61,684 nt of DNA from an uncultured Sterolibacterium sp. (GCA_903904605.1 CAIVDC010000112.1:1-61684); one strand, 5' to 3'; positions 29,601-37,894 are shown, counted from the stretch's first letter. Numbers and translations are program-made. Notes: a model not told the origin generated them from the letters alone.

Positions 29601-29900
29601 GCCGTGCGCGAACTCCTGGTCAATGTCGCCAAGCACGCCAAGGTCGACCGGGCGATCGTCACCTCGCTGCGCCGCGACGACCGGATCACCCTGGCGGTGT
29701 CGGATTCGGGCTGCGGCTTCGATTATCTGCAGACGCTGACGGCACCCGCCACGGGCAGCAGGCTGGGGCTGCTCGGCGTCAGGGAGCGGATCGCTCTCAT
29801 CGGCGGCGAAATGAATGTCGACAGCGGCGCAGGCGGCGGCACCACGGTAACGCTGTCCGCCCCGCTGGGAACGGAGCCGGAGGACGCCCTATGCAACTGA
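26625..29900 (+). CDS. hybrid CheB-CheR-PAS-histidine kinase sensor
   Basis: 1091 residues, no membrane segment. Order: CheB methylesterase domain (about 15-200) with triad S25, H52, D144; CheR methyltransferase (about 215-480) with WVPACATGEEAYSIA as SAM site; a low-similarity segment; a Glu-rich coiled coil (about 645-725, repeats of NEEL); a PAS domain (about 740-850); a HisKA_3 dimerisation domain with phospho-acceptor H891 in DLHDDLGQ; and an HATPase domain (VRELLVNVAKHAK, SGCGFDY, GLLGVRERI). HisKA_3 predicts a NarL-type partner, which is the next gene, overlapping by 10 bases. Such CheB/CheR fusion kinases are known; the signal is unknown. Confidence 0.9.
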   Translation: MKKPRTSKAQARHQRLPCIAGIGASAGGLEAIRGFFEAMPARSGIAFVVIQHLYPTQKSLAADIIGKYTAMPVLAAEEGMALLADHVYTIPANTYPSLKQGVLQFAAPPEHQGPRLPIDHFFASLGQDQHERAIGIILSGSGSDGAIGLKSIDANGGIVLAQDPETAQFDGMPGSAIGTGLVKHVLAVDRMPPVLLGYASHPYVQSPPVDSQFKTASAALEEILDQIKARCGHSFAGYKRNTLLRRIQRRMGLRSILDWEQYSALLKQEPAELDALFKDLFISVTEFFRDPEAWQILEREFIAPLVDDKDSGEAIRVWVPACATGEEAYSIAILLLEQVRRTGKHCPVQIFASDTNEESLVRARLGSYPAGIAAQVSAERLHHFFVEKTDNHHYQVSRELRDSVVFGKHNLAEDPPYSRLDGVCCRNLLIYLEAELQKKILALFHFALRPGGFLFLGSAETAGNEEMFRPVSKKWRIFRHLCGDARAGSGPLRQALALRLPAPAPAELRQPPLRVAQLAALTQQILLDRYTPTAVLINSRFQTLYFTGATEQFLLRPRGVPNRDLLAQLRDGLRSRVRSAVREATKSKAAVVIPDARVKREDVFRPVRLSVVPAGLGEEGSTLLLVVFEDAPELAPAGDFASTESTLVLQLEQELEATKEDLQNTIERLETSNEDLNASNEEVISINEELQSINEELESSKEELQSLNEELSSVNQQLESKVLELETSNSDLKNLLASSEIATLCLDQEFRIKWFTPALKDLCNILPGDVGRPIGDFSAKNTGPELQADAARVLHDQSPLQREISLKGRRWFIRRMLPYRREDQSIHGVIISYADITETKHSAEAATQALRRMAEPLEEQVRTRTAQLSKLSTELTLTEDRERRALAQDLHDDLGQILAIVKIKLTSLYGDKDLGELRKPLQEIESLVDQANKSMRSLALQLSPPVLYTLGLVPALSWLAEEMERVYYLIVSIHDDDLPKPLNERQRITLFRAVRELLVNVAKHAKVDRAIVTSLRRDDRITLAVSDSGCGFDYLQTLTAPATGSRLGLLGVRERIALIGGEMNVDSGAGGGTTVTLSAPLGTEPEDALCN

Positions 29901-30556
29901 GAATCCTGCTGGCGGATGACCACAAGATCCTGCGCCAGGCGCTGCGCTCGGTGCTGGAGCGGGAGGCCGACATCTGCGCGGTCACCGAAGCCGGCGACGG
30001 CAACGAGGCGATCGAGCGGGCGTTCGAGGACACGCCCGACGTCATCGTCATGGACATCGGCATGCCGGGATTGAACGGCATCGAAGTCACCCGCCGCGTT
30101 CTCAAGGAACGCCCGGAAATAAGGGTGTTGGCCCTCTCCACCTATTCCGACGCGCGCATCGCCCTGAGGATACTGGAGGCCGGCGCACTCGGCTACGTGG
30201 TCAAGGCCGCGGGCAGCGAGGAACTGCTGCGTGCGGTGCGAGCGGTCGCCAGGGGCGAGCGTTACATCTGCCCGGAACTCGCCTTGCTCTTGATCCAGGG
30301 AGAGCGCGGGACGGCGGACAGAAGGGCACAGCCCCGGGCGGCCGACGGCTCGGAGGACAGGCGCCTGGGGAAACGCGAACGTGAAATTCTGCGCTTGCTC
30401 TCGGATGGCCGGGGTGTTGCCGAAATCGCCGAGGACCTGCGCCTGTCCACCAGCATGGTCGACGTGCACCTCGCCAACATGATGCGCAAACTCGAACTCA
30501 CGGACATCGCCGATCTCATCACCCACGCCATCCTGCACACGCTTCCGGCGACCTGA
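29891..30556 (+). CDS. LuxR/NarL-type response regulator, partner of the hybrid kinase
   Basis: 221 residues: receiver domain (acidic pair DD at 9-10, phospho-acceptor D55 in VMDIGMPG, Lys in YVVKAAG) and a GerE-type helix-turn-helix (LGKREREILRLLSDGRGVAEIAEDLRL split over residues 161-187, then STSMVDVHLANMMRKL). The ATG lies inside the last codons of the kinase gene, so the pair is translationally coupled. A long linker of about 25 residues rich in Arg and Ala separates the domains. Target genes are unknown. Confidence 0.9.
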   Translation: MQLRILLADDHKILRQALRSVLEREADICAVTEAGDGNEAIERAFEDTPDVIVMDIGMPGLNGIEVTRRVLKERPEIRVLALSTYSDARIALRILEAGALGYVVKAAGSEELLRAVRAVARGERYICPELALLLIQGERGTADRRAQPRAADGSEDRRLGKREREILRLLSDGRGVAEIAEDLRLSTSMVDVHLANMMRKLELTDIADLITHAILHTLPAT

Positions 30557-30617
30557 GCGGGGCGACGGCCTAAAGCCAGCCCAGGGGCCTTACCCGCGGG
30601 AATGCCCGAGCGGCCGC

Positions 30618-31574
30618 CTACAGGTCAAGCACCAGCAACGGGGTCTTCGCCCGCGAGACACAGAGCAGCATCTTGTCGCCGGCGCTCCGTTCGGCATCGT
30701 CAAGAAAGGCGTCGCGGTGGTCGGGAATCCCTTCCAGGACGCCGGTCAGGCAGGTGCCGCAGACCCCCTGCTCGCAGGCCGTGGCGACGTTGACACCCTG
30801 TTCGGCGAGCGCCTGGACGATGGTCTTTCCGGCCGGGATGTCATAAGTGCCACCCGACCTCGCGAGCCTGACCTGGAAAGATTCCTGGCTGCCTGAAAGC
30901 GACTCGGGATCGGCCGAGAAATACTCGAGATGCACGGCGTCGGGCGGCCAGCCGGGTGCCGCGCTGGCCTCTACCAGGTCCATGAAGGGACGTGGTCCGC
31001 AGAGATAGAGCTGGCCGCCTTCGGGCCGCTGCCACAGCAACTTGTGCAGGCTGGTGCGCAGCCTTTCCGGCTCCAGGGCGTAATGGAAGTCCACCTTGCC
31101 TTTGAAATCCGGCCCGGAAAGCAGTGCGTGGAAAGCGGTATGGGCGATTGAGCGGGTGAAATAGTGAAGCTCGAAGGATGCGCCCGTCGCCAGCAGATGG
31201 AGCGCCATCGACAACATCGGGGTGACGCCGATGCCCCCGGCCATCAGCACGCTGTGCCTGGCCGACAGATCGAGCTGAAAGTTGTTGCGCGGCTCGCCGA
31301 CGGTGATCAGGTCGCCTTCATTGAGGTTTTCGTGCATGGCGCGCGAGCCGCCGCGTGACTCGGCCTCCCGCTTCACGGCGATGAGATAGCGAGCGCCGTC
31401 CGCAGGGGCATTGCACAACGAATACTGCCTGACGAGACCCGCGACATGGACATCGATGTGGGCGCCCGGCGTGAAAGACGGCAGTGGCTTGCCGTCCGCC
31501 GAGACCAGTTCAAACGAGGCGATATCCTGCGCCTCCATCTGCTTTTTGTTGATCCTGACCGACAGTTTGTTCAT
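30618..31574 (-). CDS. PDR/VanB-type [2Fe-2S] flavin oxidoreductase
   Basis: 318 residues. Flavin-binding domain with RQYSLCNAP (about 49-57), NAD-binding domain with AGGIGVTPML (about 112-121) and LYLCGPRPFMD, and a C-terminal plant-type ferredoxin domain with CEQGVCGTC plus a later Cys (MLLCVSR). This is the phthalate dioxygenase reductase/VanB type that passes electrons from NAD(P)H to a Rieske oxygenase or a cytochrome P450. No oxygenase gene is next to it, so its partner is elsewhere. AGGAG is 7 bases before the ATG. Confidence 0.88.
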   Translation of the reverse strand: MNKLSVRINKKQMEAQDIASFELVSADGKPLPSFTPGAHIDVHVAGLVRQYSLCNAPADGARYLIAVKREAESRGGSRAMHENLNEGDLITVGEPRNNFQLDLSARHSVLMAGGIGVTPMLSMALHLLATGASFELHYFTRSIAHTAFHALLSGPDFKGKVDFHYALEPERLRTSLHKLLWQRPEGGQLYLCGPRPFMDLVEASAAPGWPPDAVHLEYFSADPESLSGSQESFQVRLARSGGTYDIPAGKTIVQALAEQGVNVATACEQGVCGTCLTGVLEGIPDHRDAFLDDAERSAGDKMLLCVSRAKTPLLVLDL

Positions 31575-31664
31575 TTCATTACTCCTGATTCCCGATATTG
31601 AAGAGTAGCAGTTTTGGCTCGTCGCTGTCACTGCGCCGGGCCATTGCCCCGTACAATGGCCGGG

Positions 31665-32651
31665 ATGAATCCCGACCAGCCCTTTTCGGCCCTGACGCCC
31701 GATAGCGTCATGAGTGCGCTGGACAGCGTCGGCCTCGCGCCCGACGGCCGCCTGCTCGCGCTCAACAGTTACGAAAACCGCGTCTACCAGGTCGGCATGG
31801 CGGAAGGGCCGCCACTGGTGGTGAAATTCTACCGGCCGGGCCGCTGGACTGATGCCGCCATTCTCGAAGAGCACGCCTTCGTCCGGGAACTGGCCGGGCG
31901 CGAGATCCCGGTCGTGCCGGCCGAACCGCTCGCCGGCACAAGAACGCTGCACGATTTCGCCGGCTTCCGCTTCGCCGTGTTCGTCAAGCACGGCGGCCGA
32001 GCACCGGAACTCGACGATGCGGCGACGCTGCAATGGATGGGCCGATTCATCGGGCGCATCCATGCGGTCGGCGCCCTGGCGCGCTACCGCAGCCGCCCTG
32101 CCCTCGACATCGCGAGTTTCGGCGAAGAGCCGCGCGATTATTTGCTGGCGCACGGTTTCGTCCCGGAAGACATCCGCACGGCCTGGAGCAGCGTCGCCGA
32201 TCAGGCTCTCCAGGGCATTCGCAGCGCCTTCGCTCAGGCCGGCAAGATTCGAAGCCTGCGCCTGCATGGCGACTGCCATGGCGGCAACGTGCTGTGGACC
32301 GACACCGGGCCGCATTTCGTCGACTTCGATGATAGCCGCATGGGGCCTGCCATCCAGGATTTGTGGATGCTGCTGTCGGGAGAACGGTCCGAGATGACGC
32401 GACAATTGCACGAACTCCTGTCGGGTTATCAAAGTTTCCACGATTTCGATGCAAGGGAGTTGGTGCTGGTGGAGGCCTTGCGTACTTTGCGCCTGATCCA
32501 TTATGCCGCATGGATCGCGCGGCGCTGGGACGATCCCGCCTTTCCGGCGGCTTTTCCCTGGTTCGGCACGCAGCGCTATTGGCAGGATCGCATCCTCGAA
32601 CTGCGCGAGCAGATCGCGCTGATGGACGAGCCGCCGCTCTGCCTGGAATGA
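31665..32651 (+). CDS. srkA: stress response serine/threonine protein kinase SrkA (YihE/RdoA)
   Basis: 328 residues, the length of E. coli SrkA. APH-type kinase fold: LNSYENRVYQVG at the N-lobe, VVKFYRPGRW with the ATP-contact Lys, catalytic LHGDCHGGNVLW and metal-binding FVDFDDSRMGP. SrkA protects against MazF-linked and oxidative death in E. coli. The ATG at 31665 was preferred over one three codons earlier because it gives the family length. Divergent from the reductase gene, with 90 bases between. Confidence 0.92.
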   Translation: MNPDQPFSALTPDSVMSALDSVGLAPDGRLLALNSYENRVYQVGMAEGPPLVVKFYRPGRWTDAAILEEHAFVRELAGREIPVVPAEPLAGTRTLHDFAGFRFAVFVKHGGRAPELDDAATLQWMGRFIGRIHAVGALARYRSRPALDIASFGEEPRDYLLAHGFVPEDIRTAWSSVADQALQGIRSAFAQAGKIRSLRLHGDCHGGNVLWTDTGPHFVDFDDSRMGPAIQDLWMLLSGERSEMTRQLHELLSGYQSFHDFDARELVLVEALRTLRLIHYAAWIARRWDDPAFPAAFPWFGTQRYWQDRILELREQIALMDEPPLCLE

Positions 32652-32671
32652 AGCGCCGGCCATCGACGGAC

Positions 32672-32702
32672 TTGACCCGTCGCCTCGGAATGGCGCTAGA
32701 AT
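32672..32702 (+). promoter_or_regulatory. putative promoter of the HU gene
   Basis: TTGACC (32672-32677) and TAGAAT (32697-32702) with a long 19-base spacer, about 40 bases before the HU start. Confidence 0.35.
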
Positions 32703-32742
32703 GGGCCCGGCCAGATGGCTATTTCATGAAAGGATGAGGCGA

Positions 32743-33033
32743 ATGAACAAAGCAGAACTGATCGAAATCGCTGCGAAAGAGGCAGACTTGAGCAAGGCCT
32801 CCGCAGGCAAGACGCTTGATGCCATCGTTGCTGCGGTCGTAACGGCCGTTGCCAAAGGCGATACCGTGACCCTGATCGGTTTCGGCACTTTCAAGTCGAG
32901 CAAGCGCGCTGCGCGAACCGGCAAGAACCCAAGAACGGGTGAAGCACTCAAGATCGCCGCAACCACGGTCCCGAAATTCAGCGCTGGCGCCGGCTTCAAG
33001 GCTGCCGTCGCGGGCAAGAAGGCGAAGAAGTAA
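32743..33033 (+). CDS. HU family DNA-binding protein
   Basis: 96 residues. Starts MNKAELIEIAAK, contains the HU core GDTVTLIGFGTF and the DNA-binding arm RTGKNPRTGEAL, and ends in a Lys/Ala-rich tail (VAGKKAKK) longer than in E. coli HU. Nucleoid architectural protein. GGATGAGGCGA precedes the ATG. A strong terminator follows, so the gene is monocistronic. Confidence 0.96.
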   Translation: MNKAELIEIAAKEADLSKASAGKTLDAIVAAVVTAVAKGDTVTLIGFGTFKSSKRAARTGKNPRTGEALKIAATTVPKFSAGAGFKAAVAGKKAKK

Positions 33034-33059
33034 ACCAGTACCGGCAATACCTGCACGAA

Positions 33060-33083
33060 CCCGCCTGCCCGGCGGGTTTTTTT
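33060..33083 (+). terminator. intrinsic terminator of the HU gene
   Basis: CCCGCC and GGCGGG form a 6-bp stem around a 5-base loop, followed by seven T. Confidence 0.9.
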
Positions 33084-33135
33084 ATGTGCCTTCGCGCGTT
33101 TCCCCGTTAATTGAACGAGCTGCGTCGCCCGCCGG

Positions 33136-34098
33136 TTATTGCTTTTCGATCTTGGCCCGCTCCACGACTCCGCGCCACTTGACGATTTCACTCTCCAGCA
33201 GGGCCTTGAAGGCCTCCGGGGTGCTGCCCTTCGCTTCGATGCCGATGTCCTGCAGGCGCTTCTTCGTGTCCGGAGAGGCGAGCGCCTTGGCCACTTCCCG
33301 GTTCAGGCGAGCGATGATGTCGTGGGGCGTCTTCGCCGGTGCCGCCAAACCGTTCCAGGAGGAGGCTTGATAGCCGGGCAGCCCGCTTTCGGCAAGGGTG
33401 GGCACATGCGGCAAAGCGGCAATTCGCTTTTCCGACGTGACCGCCAGCGCATTCAGGGTGCCGCCCTTGATCTGCGCCATCACCGCAGGCAGGGTTTCGA
33501 AGCCGATTTGCACGGTACCGGACCTCAGCGCCGCGATGACATCGCCGGAACCCTTGAAGGGCACGGTCGGTACCTCCAGATGCGCCATCGACTTGAACAA
33601 TTCCGCCGAGAGATGCTGGGTGCTGCCGATGCCGATGGTGCCGATGTTGAAATGAGCCGGATCCTTCCTGGCAGCCTTCAGCACGTCAGCCACGTTCTTC
33701 AACGGCGACGCGCCGTCGGTCACCATCGCCAGATCGAAGAAACCGATGGTGGAGATCATCGCAAAATCGCCTACCGGGTCATAGGGCAGCGATTTCATCA
33801 GCGCCGGGCTCACGGCATTCTGATTGCTCACGATATACAGGGTGTAGCCGTCCGCTGGCGCCTTGGCAACGGTTGCCGCGGCAATGATCCCGCCGGCACT
33901 GGGCAGGTTCTCGACGATCACGCCTTTGCCCATATTTTCGGACAATTTCTGCGCGATGATCCGGGCGGTCGAATCGGCGACGCCGCCCGCCCCGAAGCCC
34001 ACGATGATCTTGATGGTGCGCGCGGGATAATCCTGCGCCAGCGCTTGACCGAAAAATCCCGCGAGCACGCAGCCGAGCAGCAGTAGCCGATTGAACAT
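33136..34098 (-). CDS. Bug family (TctC-type) tripartite transporter substrate-binding protein
   Basis: 320 residues with signal peptide ALAQ (cleavage about residue 21). Family motifs: YPARTIKIIVGFGAGGVADSTAR (first part residues 23-32), GKGVIVENLPSAGG, and LPGYQASSWNGLAAPAKTP. These periplasmic proteins bind carboxylates or other small acids. No TctA/TctB membrane genes are adjacent, the usual orphan state in betaproteobacteria. The ATG at 34098 is preceded by GAGG; ATG 34110 is the alternative. An MFS gene lies upstream on the same strand, 119 bases away. Confidence 0.9.
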   Translation of the reverse strand: MFNRLLLLGCVLAGFFGQALAQDYPARTIKIIVGFGAGGVADSTARIIAQKLSENMGKGVIVENLPSAGGIIAAATVAKAPADGYTLYIVSNQNAVSPALMKSLPYDPVGDFAMISTIGFFDLAMVTDGASPLKNVADVLKAARKDPAHFNIGTIGIGSTQHLSAELFKSMAHLEVPTVPFKGSGDVIAALRSGTVQIGFETLPAVMAQIKGGTLNALAVTSEKRIAALPHVPTLAESGLPGYQASSWNGLAAPAKTPHDIIARLNREVAKALASPDTKKRLQDIGIEAKGSTPEAFKALLESEIVKWRGVVERAKIEKQ

Positions 34099-34217
34099 AT
34101 TGCACCTCATGAATGAGCAATCCTGCAGGATACTTGTTCTATCGAAAAAGAAAAAGCCGCCGGAGATCGGTTCAAGGCATCGATCGCCATCGCCAAGTCC
34201 CCGCCGCCGATCGACTG

Positions 34218-35474
34218 CTACACCGCCGCCTGCATCCTGCGCATCGAAAGCGTCAGCAACAGGGCAAGGACTGAAGCCGCCAGCATGATCATGAACGCGA
34301 TGCGGTAGTTGCTGGTGGCGTCGAAGATTCTGGCACCGATATAGGCGCCGATGCCGCCGCATACGTGGTGCACCATCGTAATCAGGCCGGTAAGGGCACC
34401 GAGATTCCTTGTACCGAAGCTGTCGCGCACGAATATGACCGTCAGCGGGGCGGTAATCAGAAACGTCAATCCGAACACGAGTGCGAAGATGGCAACCGAC
34501 AACGGCGACTGGTCGAACGTGACCAAGGTAAACGCGCCAGCCCGCGCCGCGAAGCTAAGCGCAGTCGGCCACACCGGACCGGTTCGGTCGCTCCAGTACC
34601 CCGCCGCCATCACGCCCAGGAGGCCGGTCAGTCCCATCAGCGCCAGCAGATTGCCTGCCAGCAAGGCACTGATGCCCCTGTCCTGGGCAAAGGCGACGAC
34701 GTGCGTCGTCACGAAGAAATCGCCGAAGCCACAGATTGCATAGACGAGGATGAGCCGCCAGAATTGTCCGGTGCGCGCCGCCATGGCCACCGACAAGCCG
34801 CTCGGCGGCGGTCTGGCCGAGCGGGCTTTGCCGTCGCTCGCCCCAGGTATCGCGGCGAGCACCGGGGGCAGGACGAGCAGATAGGCGACGCCCAACCATA
34901 CGAAGACCGAGCGCCAGCCGATTGTGACGAGCACGGCAGCCAGCACGGCGATTATCACCAATTGTCCGACGGTCATGCCGGACGATGCGGCGGCGTTTGC
35001 GAGTCCCGTACGCGCGGGAAACGCGCGTGTCACCATGACCCCGACGGGTGCGACGGACGCCGCCCCGTTGCCGACGGCAAAGAACACCCCGTAAACGACT
35101 ACCGCCTGCCACGGCGCGGCAACCAAGCTCATTAACCCGATTGAGACGCTGCTCATCACGAGGCCGCCGCCGATAACCCACCGCAGGCTGATTCGATCGG
35201 CGAGGGTACCGGCCACGTACATGGTGGCGGCGGACACGGCCTGGAACACCGCCACGGCCATGCCGATCTGACTGCGGTCCCAGCCCAGCTCGTCGACCAT
35301 CGGCCGCAGCGTCAGACCGATGGCAAAGCGCGCCCCACCCCCGATGAACAAGATCAGGAAACCCGCGGCGAGAACCATGAAGGCGCTCGCCGGTGCATTC
35401 GGCTTCGGCAAAGATGAAATGAGGGCTCCCGGCGAACAGTCCGCTGTGGCGCATGAACTGGGCGATCGTAGCAC
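34218..35474 (-). CDS. major facilitator superfamily transporter
   Basis: 418 residues with about twelve hydrophobic segments in two groups of six. The first begins at AFMVLAAGFLILF (about residue 31), and the loop 2-3 motif is GTLADRISLRW (about 88-98). The long central loop near residues 225-240 is charged. It resembles oxalate/formate antiporter-like or monocarboxylate MFS carriers. The start used is GTG at 35474 with a GGAG very close; ATG at 35378 directly before the first helix is possible. The pairing with a Bug-type binding protein suggests organic-acid uptake, as inference. Confidence 0.8.
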   Translation of the reverse strand: MLRSPSSCATADCSPGALISSLPKPNAPASAFMVLAAGFLILFIGGGARFAIGLTLRPMVDELGWDRSQIGMAVAVFQAVSAATMYVAGTLADRISLRWVIGGGLVMSSVSIGLMSLVAAPWQAVVVYGVFFAVGNGAASVAPVGVMVTRAFPARTGLANAAASSGMTVGQLVIIAVLAAVLVTIGWRSVFVWLGVAYLLVLPPVLAAIPGASDGKARSARPPPSGLSVAMAARTGQFWRLILVYAICGFGDFFVTTHVVAFAQDRGISALLAGNLLALMGLTGLLGVMAAGYWSDRTGPVWPTALSFAARAGAFTLVTFDQSPLSVAIFALVFGLTFLITAPLTVIFVRDSFGTRNLGALTGLITMVHHVCGGIGAYIGARIFDATSNYRIAFMIMLAASVLALLLTLSMRRMQAAV

Positions 35475-35691
35475 AGCTCCAAGTCCGCACTTTGCTCATT
35501 CGCGGAGCGCGGTCCGCAACGCCCGGCGAGGGATAGCAATCCGATCGGCACGGCGAAGAGAAGAAGGTGCCGACGAGCGGCGCGCGTATTGCCCTTAGAC
35601 CGCGGGCGCTTGGCGCGCAGGAACTCTCGACGGACCGGTCCGGGCCGGTTGCACCTGACGGCCGGCGCCGGGGAGAGCTTTGCGCGGAAAG

Positions 35692-35982
35692 CTAGTCAAT
35701 ACCGTAATACTTGCTCAGGTAGGCGACGATCTTGGCGGTGTCATCGTCGCTTATCGGCGCACCCATGACCTTCCTCATCTTGTTGACGGTCGCCTCCCAC
35801 TGGCCGCGTTTCAGGAACGGCGAGTTTATCTGGATCATGTCCAGGCTGTGGCACATGACGCAATTGGCCATGACCGCTTCGCGCCCGGGGCCTTGCTTGA
35901 GTTCGATCTGATCTTCGCTGGCGAACGCCAGGGAGGAAAACGCCACCAAGCCAAGAATGGACGATATTGCCAGGGTTCTCAT
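35692..35982 (-). CDS. sorB: sulfite dehydrogenase cytochrome c subunit (SorB-like)
   Basis: 96 residues. Signal peptide to about residue 22 (AFA), single haem site C41-V-M-C44-H45, and a Met in the MRKVMGAP loop as likely distal ligand. The gene starts 11 bases after the molybdopterin subunit gene on the same strand, with GAGGAGA before its ATG, which is the sorAB arrangement: SorB takes electrons from the Mo site. It would deliver them to other c-type cytochromes. Confidence 0.85.
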   Translation of the reverse strand: MRTLAISSILGLVAFSSLAFASEDQIELKQGPGREAVMANCVMCHSLDMIQINSPFLKRGQWEATVNKMRKVMGAPISDDDTAKIVAYLSKYYGID

Positions 35983-35993
35983 CGGGTCTCTCC

Positions 35994-37211
35994 TCACGCA
36001 ACCTGGATGGCGATCCGCTGGACCACGTTGTTCTGGTAGCCGGCCGGATTGAAGATCAATTCCAGCGTCTGTGTCGCGCCTTGACGATTGGACGCCTTGG
36101 CCATCACGACATGCGTGCCTGGCTGACTGGGCTGGAAGGAGAACTGCCAGAGTCGGAACGAGAACCTGCCGTGATCGCGGTCAAGCACGGCATCCTGCCA
36201 GGTCCTGCCGCCATCGGTCGAAACCTCGACGAGATTGATGCCGTAGCCGGCATCCCAGGCCATGCCCTTGACCACGACCGGAACGCCGGCAGAAAAGCGC
36301 TGTCCGTCCTTGATGTTGGTGATCAGGGAATTGACCACCATCTCGGTGATGGGCGTCGTTGCCACGTTGTCCTTTTCCTGGGACGTGAAGCGCTCGCCGG
36401 TGGGGAACATGCCTTTCGGCACGCGGTAGGCCGGATTCATCCAGAAGCCCTGGAGCGGCTTGGCGACGGCGTTGATGGCAACGATCTTCTTCATCCAGTA
36501 GGTGGCGGTCCAACCCGGGACGACGATGCGCGCCGGTCCGCCGTTGAGATGCGGCAAAGGCTCGCCGTTCATCTCGTAGGCGATCAGGACATTATCATCG
36601 ACGGCCTTCCAGAGCGGCAGGCTCTTGACGAAGTCCGGAGTCTTGTCGAGGGCGGGGCCCTCTGCGCCATCGAAGGTGATCTCGACTGCATCCGGCTTTA
36701 TCCCCGCCTTGGCCAGGACATCCTTGAGCCGCGCGCCCTTCCAGCGGGCGTTGCCCATTGCCCCATAGCCCCACTCGACACCGGCCACATGCGGATCGGA
36801 AAGCCCGCGGCGGTTGCCCGAGCATTGACAGACCGCGATCAGTTCGACGGCCGGGAAGTCCTTCTTCAGCTGCTCCATGGTCAGTTCGAAAGGGCGCTCG
36901 GCGGATTCGCCGCCGATCTTCAGCTTCCAGTCCGCAACGGCAATCTCCGGAACGTTGGTCAGGTGCCAGCGCACGAAGAAGCGGTCATTCGGGGTGATCA
37001 CGTCGTCGAAGTAATCGACAGGAGTTTCGTAGTTCACCGGGCGGTAGCTGCGTTTGATCAGCGGCTTCTTGCCGGGCAGGGCTTCGAGTCCCGATGCGGC
37101 CAGCGTTCCCGATGCCAATCCGGCTGCGCTCAGCAACTTTGTTGGCGCAAAGAGGCCCGCACCAACCACCGCGAGGCCGCTGTGCTTGAGAAACGTCCGT
37201 CGGTTCTTCAT
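35994..37211 (-). CDS. sorA: sulfite:cytochrome c oxidoreductase molybdopterin subunit (SorA-like)
   Basis: 405 residues. A Tat-type leader (RRTFLKHSG) precedes the sulfite oxidase fold: the Mo-coordinating Cys is C130 in CQCSGNRRG, followed by GNARWKGARLKDVL, PGWTATYWMKK and the C-terminal dimerisation domain with STDGGRTW. Together with the cytochrome gene behind it, this indicates periplasmic oxidation of sulfite to sulfate. The ATG at 37211 is preceded by GAGGAGACATCACA. Other Mo oxidases of this fold (nitrate reductase type, YedY) are less likely because of the cytochrome partner. Confidence 0.88.
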   Translation of the reverse strand: MKNRRTFLKHSGLAVVGAGLFAPTKLLSAAGLASGTLAASGLEALPGKKPLIKRSYRPVNYETPVDYFDDVITPNDRFFVRWHLTNVPEIAVADWKLKIGGESAERPFELTMEQLKKDFPAVELIAVCQCSGNRRGLSDPHVAGVEWGYGAMGNARWKGARLKDVLAKAGIKPDAVEITFDGAEGPALDKTPDFVKSLPLWKAVDDNVLIAYEMNGEPLPHLNGGPARIVVPGWTATYWMKKIVAINAVAKPLQGFWMNPAYRVPKGMFPTGERFTSQEKDNVATTPITEMVVNSLITNIKDGQRFSAGVPVVVKGMAWDAGYGINLVEVSTDGGRTWQDAVLDRDHGRFSFRLWQFSFQPSQPGTHVVMAKASNRQGATQTLELIFNPAGYQNNVVQRIAIQVA

Positions 37212-37319
37212 TGTGATGTCTCCTCGATATTTCTTACGATCATAGCAATTGATCAACCCTAAACTATTGCGATTCTATTTATCCAGGCATTGACTATCGT
37301 GATACCGGTTGATGAAGAA

Positions 37320-37640
37320 GCTTGACCGGCTGGGCGTCGCCGCGACAAAGCAGGCGCCAACGAGACACGGGACGGGCGCATCCATGCCGACTTCGCGCGG
37401 CAGTTGATCGGCCGGGCAAGGAAACGCTTTGCGCGGGAAGACCTCGGGCTGGATTTGCCGAATATCGGTTATGCGCTCGATGCGACGAACATCGACCGGT
37501 GCCTGTCGGTTTTTCCGCGGGCAGATTGCCGCACGGCCAAGGCGGAGGTGAAGATCGCGTGGCGGTCGTCTTTCGTCAGCGCACTTTTCGGCAAGGGAGG
37601 CTCGATTTCTTCCATTCGGTGGCAATCGCAGAAATAAACT
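37320..37640 (+). pseudogene. IS4-type transposase remnant
   Basis: An internal fragment, about 90 codons, of an IS4-family transposase. One frame reads ANETRDGRIHADFARQLI then LPNIGYALDATNIDRCLSVF and RTAKAEVK, which are the segments around the first catalytic Asp of this family. There is no start, the N-terminal part (KKLDRLGVAAT) sits in a different frame, and after AEVK the similarity is lost before a stop near 37638. No terminal inverted repeats were found. The remnant lies against tRNA-Ser, between sorA and the tRNA pair. Confidence 0.7.
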
Positions 37641-37658
37641 GACGCCAAGACCGCCATA

Positions 37659-37692
37659 AAAAACCCGCAGAGCAATCAGCTGGGCGGGCTTT
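37659..37692 (-). terminator. intrinsic terminator after tRNA-Ser
   Basis: Minus strand: CCCGC and GCGGG stem with an A/T-rich longer loop, followed by six T, starting a few bases beyond the tRNA 3' end. Confidence 0.7.
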
Positions 37693-37703
37693 CGAGACTT
37701 CAT

Positions 37704-37793
37704 TGGCGGAGAGGGAGGGATTCGAACCCTCGTTAGGAATTAACCTAAACACGCTTTCCAGGCGTGCGACTTAAACCGCTCATCCACCTCTCC
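37704..37793 (-). tRNA. tRNA-Ser(GGA)
   Basis: 90 nt including an encoded CCA. Acceptor GGAGAGG pairs with CCTCTCC, discriminator G, anticodon GGA in the loop CTGGAAA, and the long class II variable arm (TGTTTAGGTTAATTCCTAACG) plus GTTCGAATC in the T arm. A TAGAAT -10 element lies upstream at 37807-37812 on the same strand. Confidence 0.97.
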
Positions 37794-37864
37794 GCGTGAG
37801 GCGCGCATTCTAGCAGGAAGTCCCGCATGCCGCAGCATCGGCGAACGGCGGCGCGGGTTTCGGC

Positions 37865-37894
37865 TTGTGTCGCGCCGGATTGTCGAGCTATAAT
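37865..37894 (+). promoter_or_regulatory. promoter of tRNA-Val
   Basis: TTGTGT (37865-37870) and TATAAT (37889-37894), 18-base spacer, 16 bases before the tRNA. Confidence 0.55.

Noticed and set aside
34140-34175. T-rich stretch after the MFS gene as intrinsic terminator (minus strand)
   Set aside because: The T-run is present but no convincing stem precedes it.
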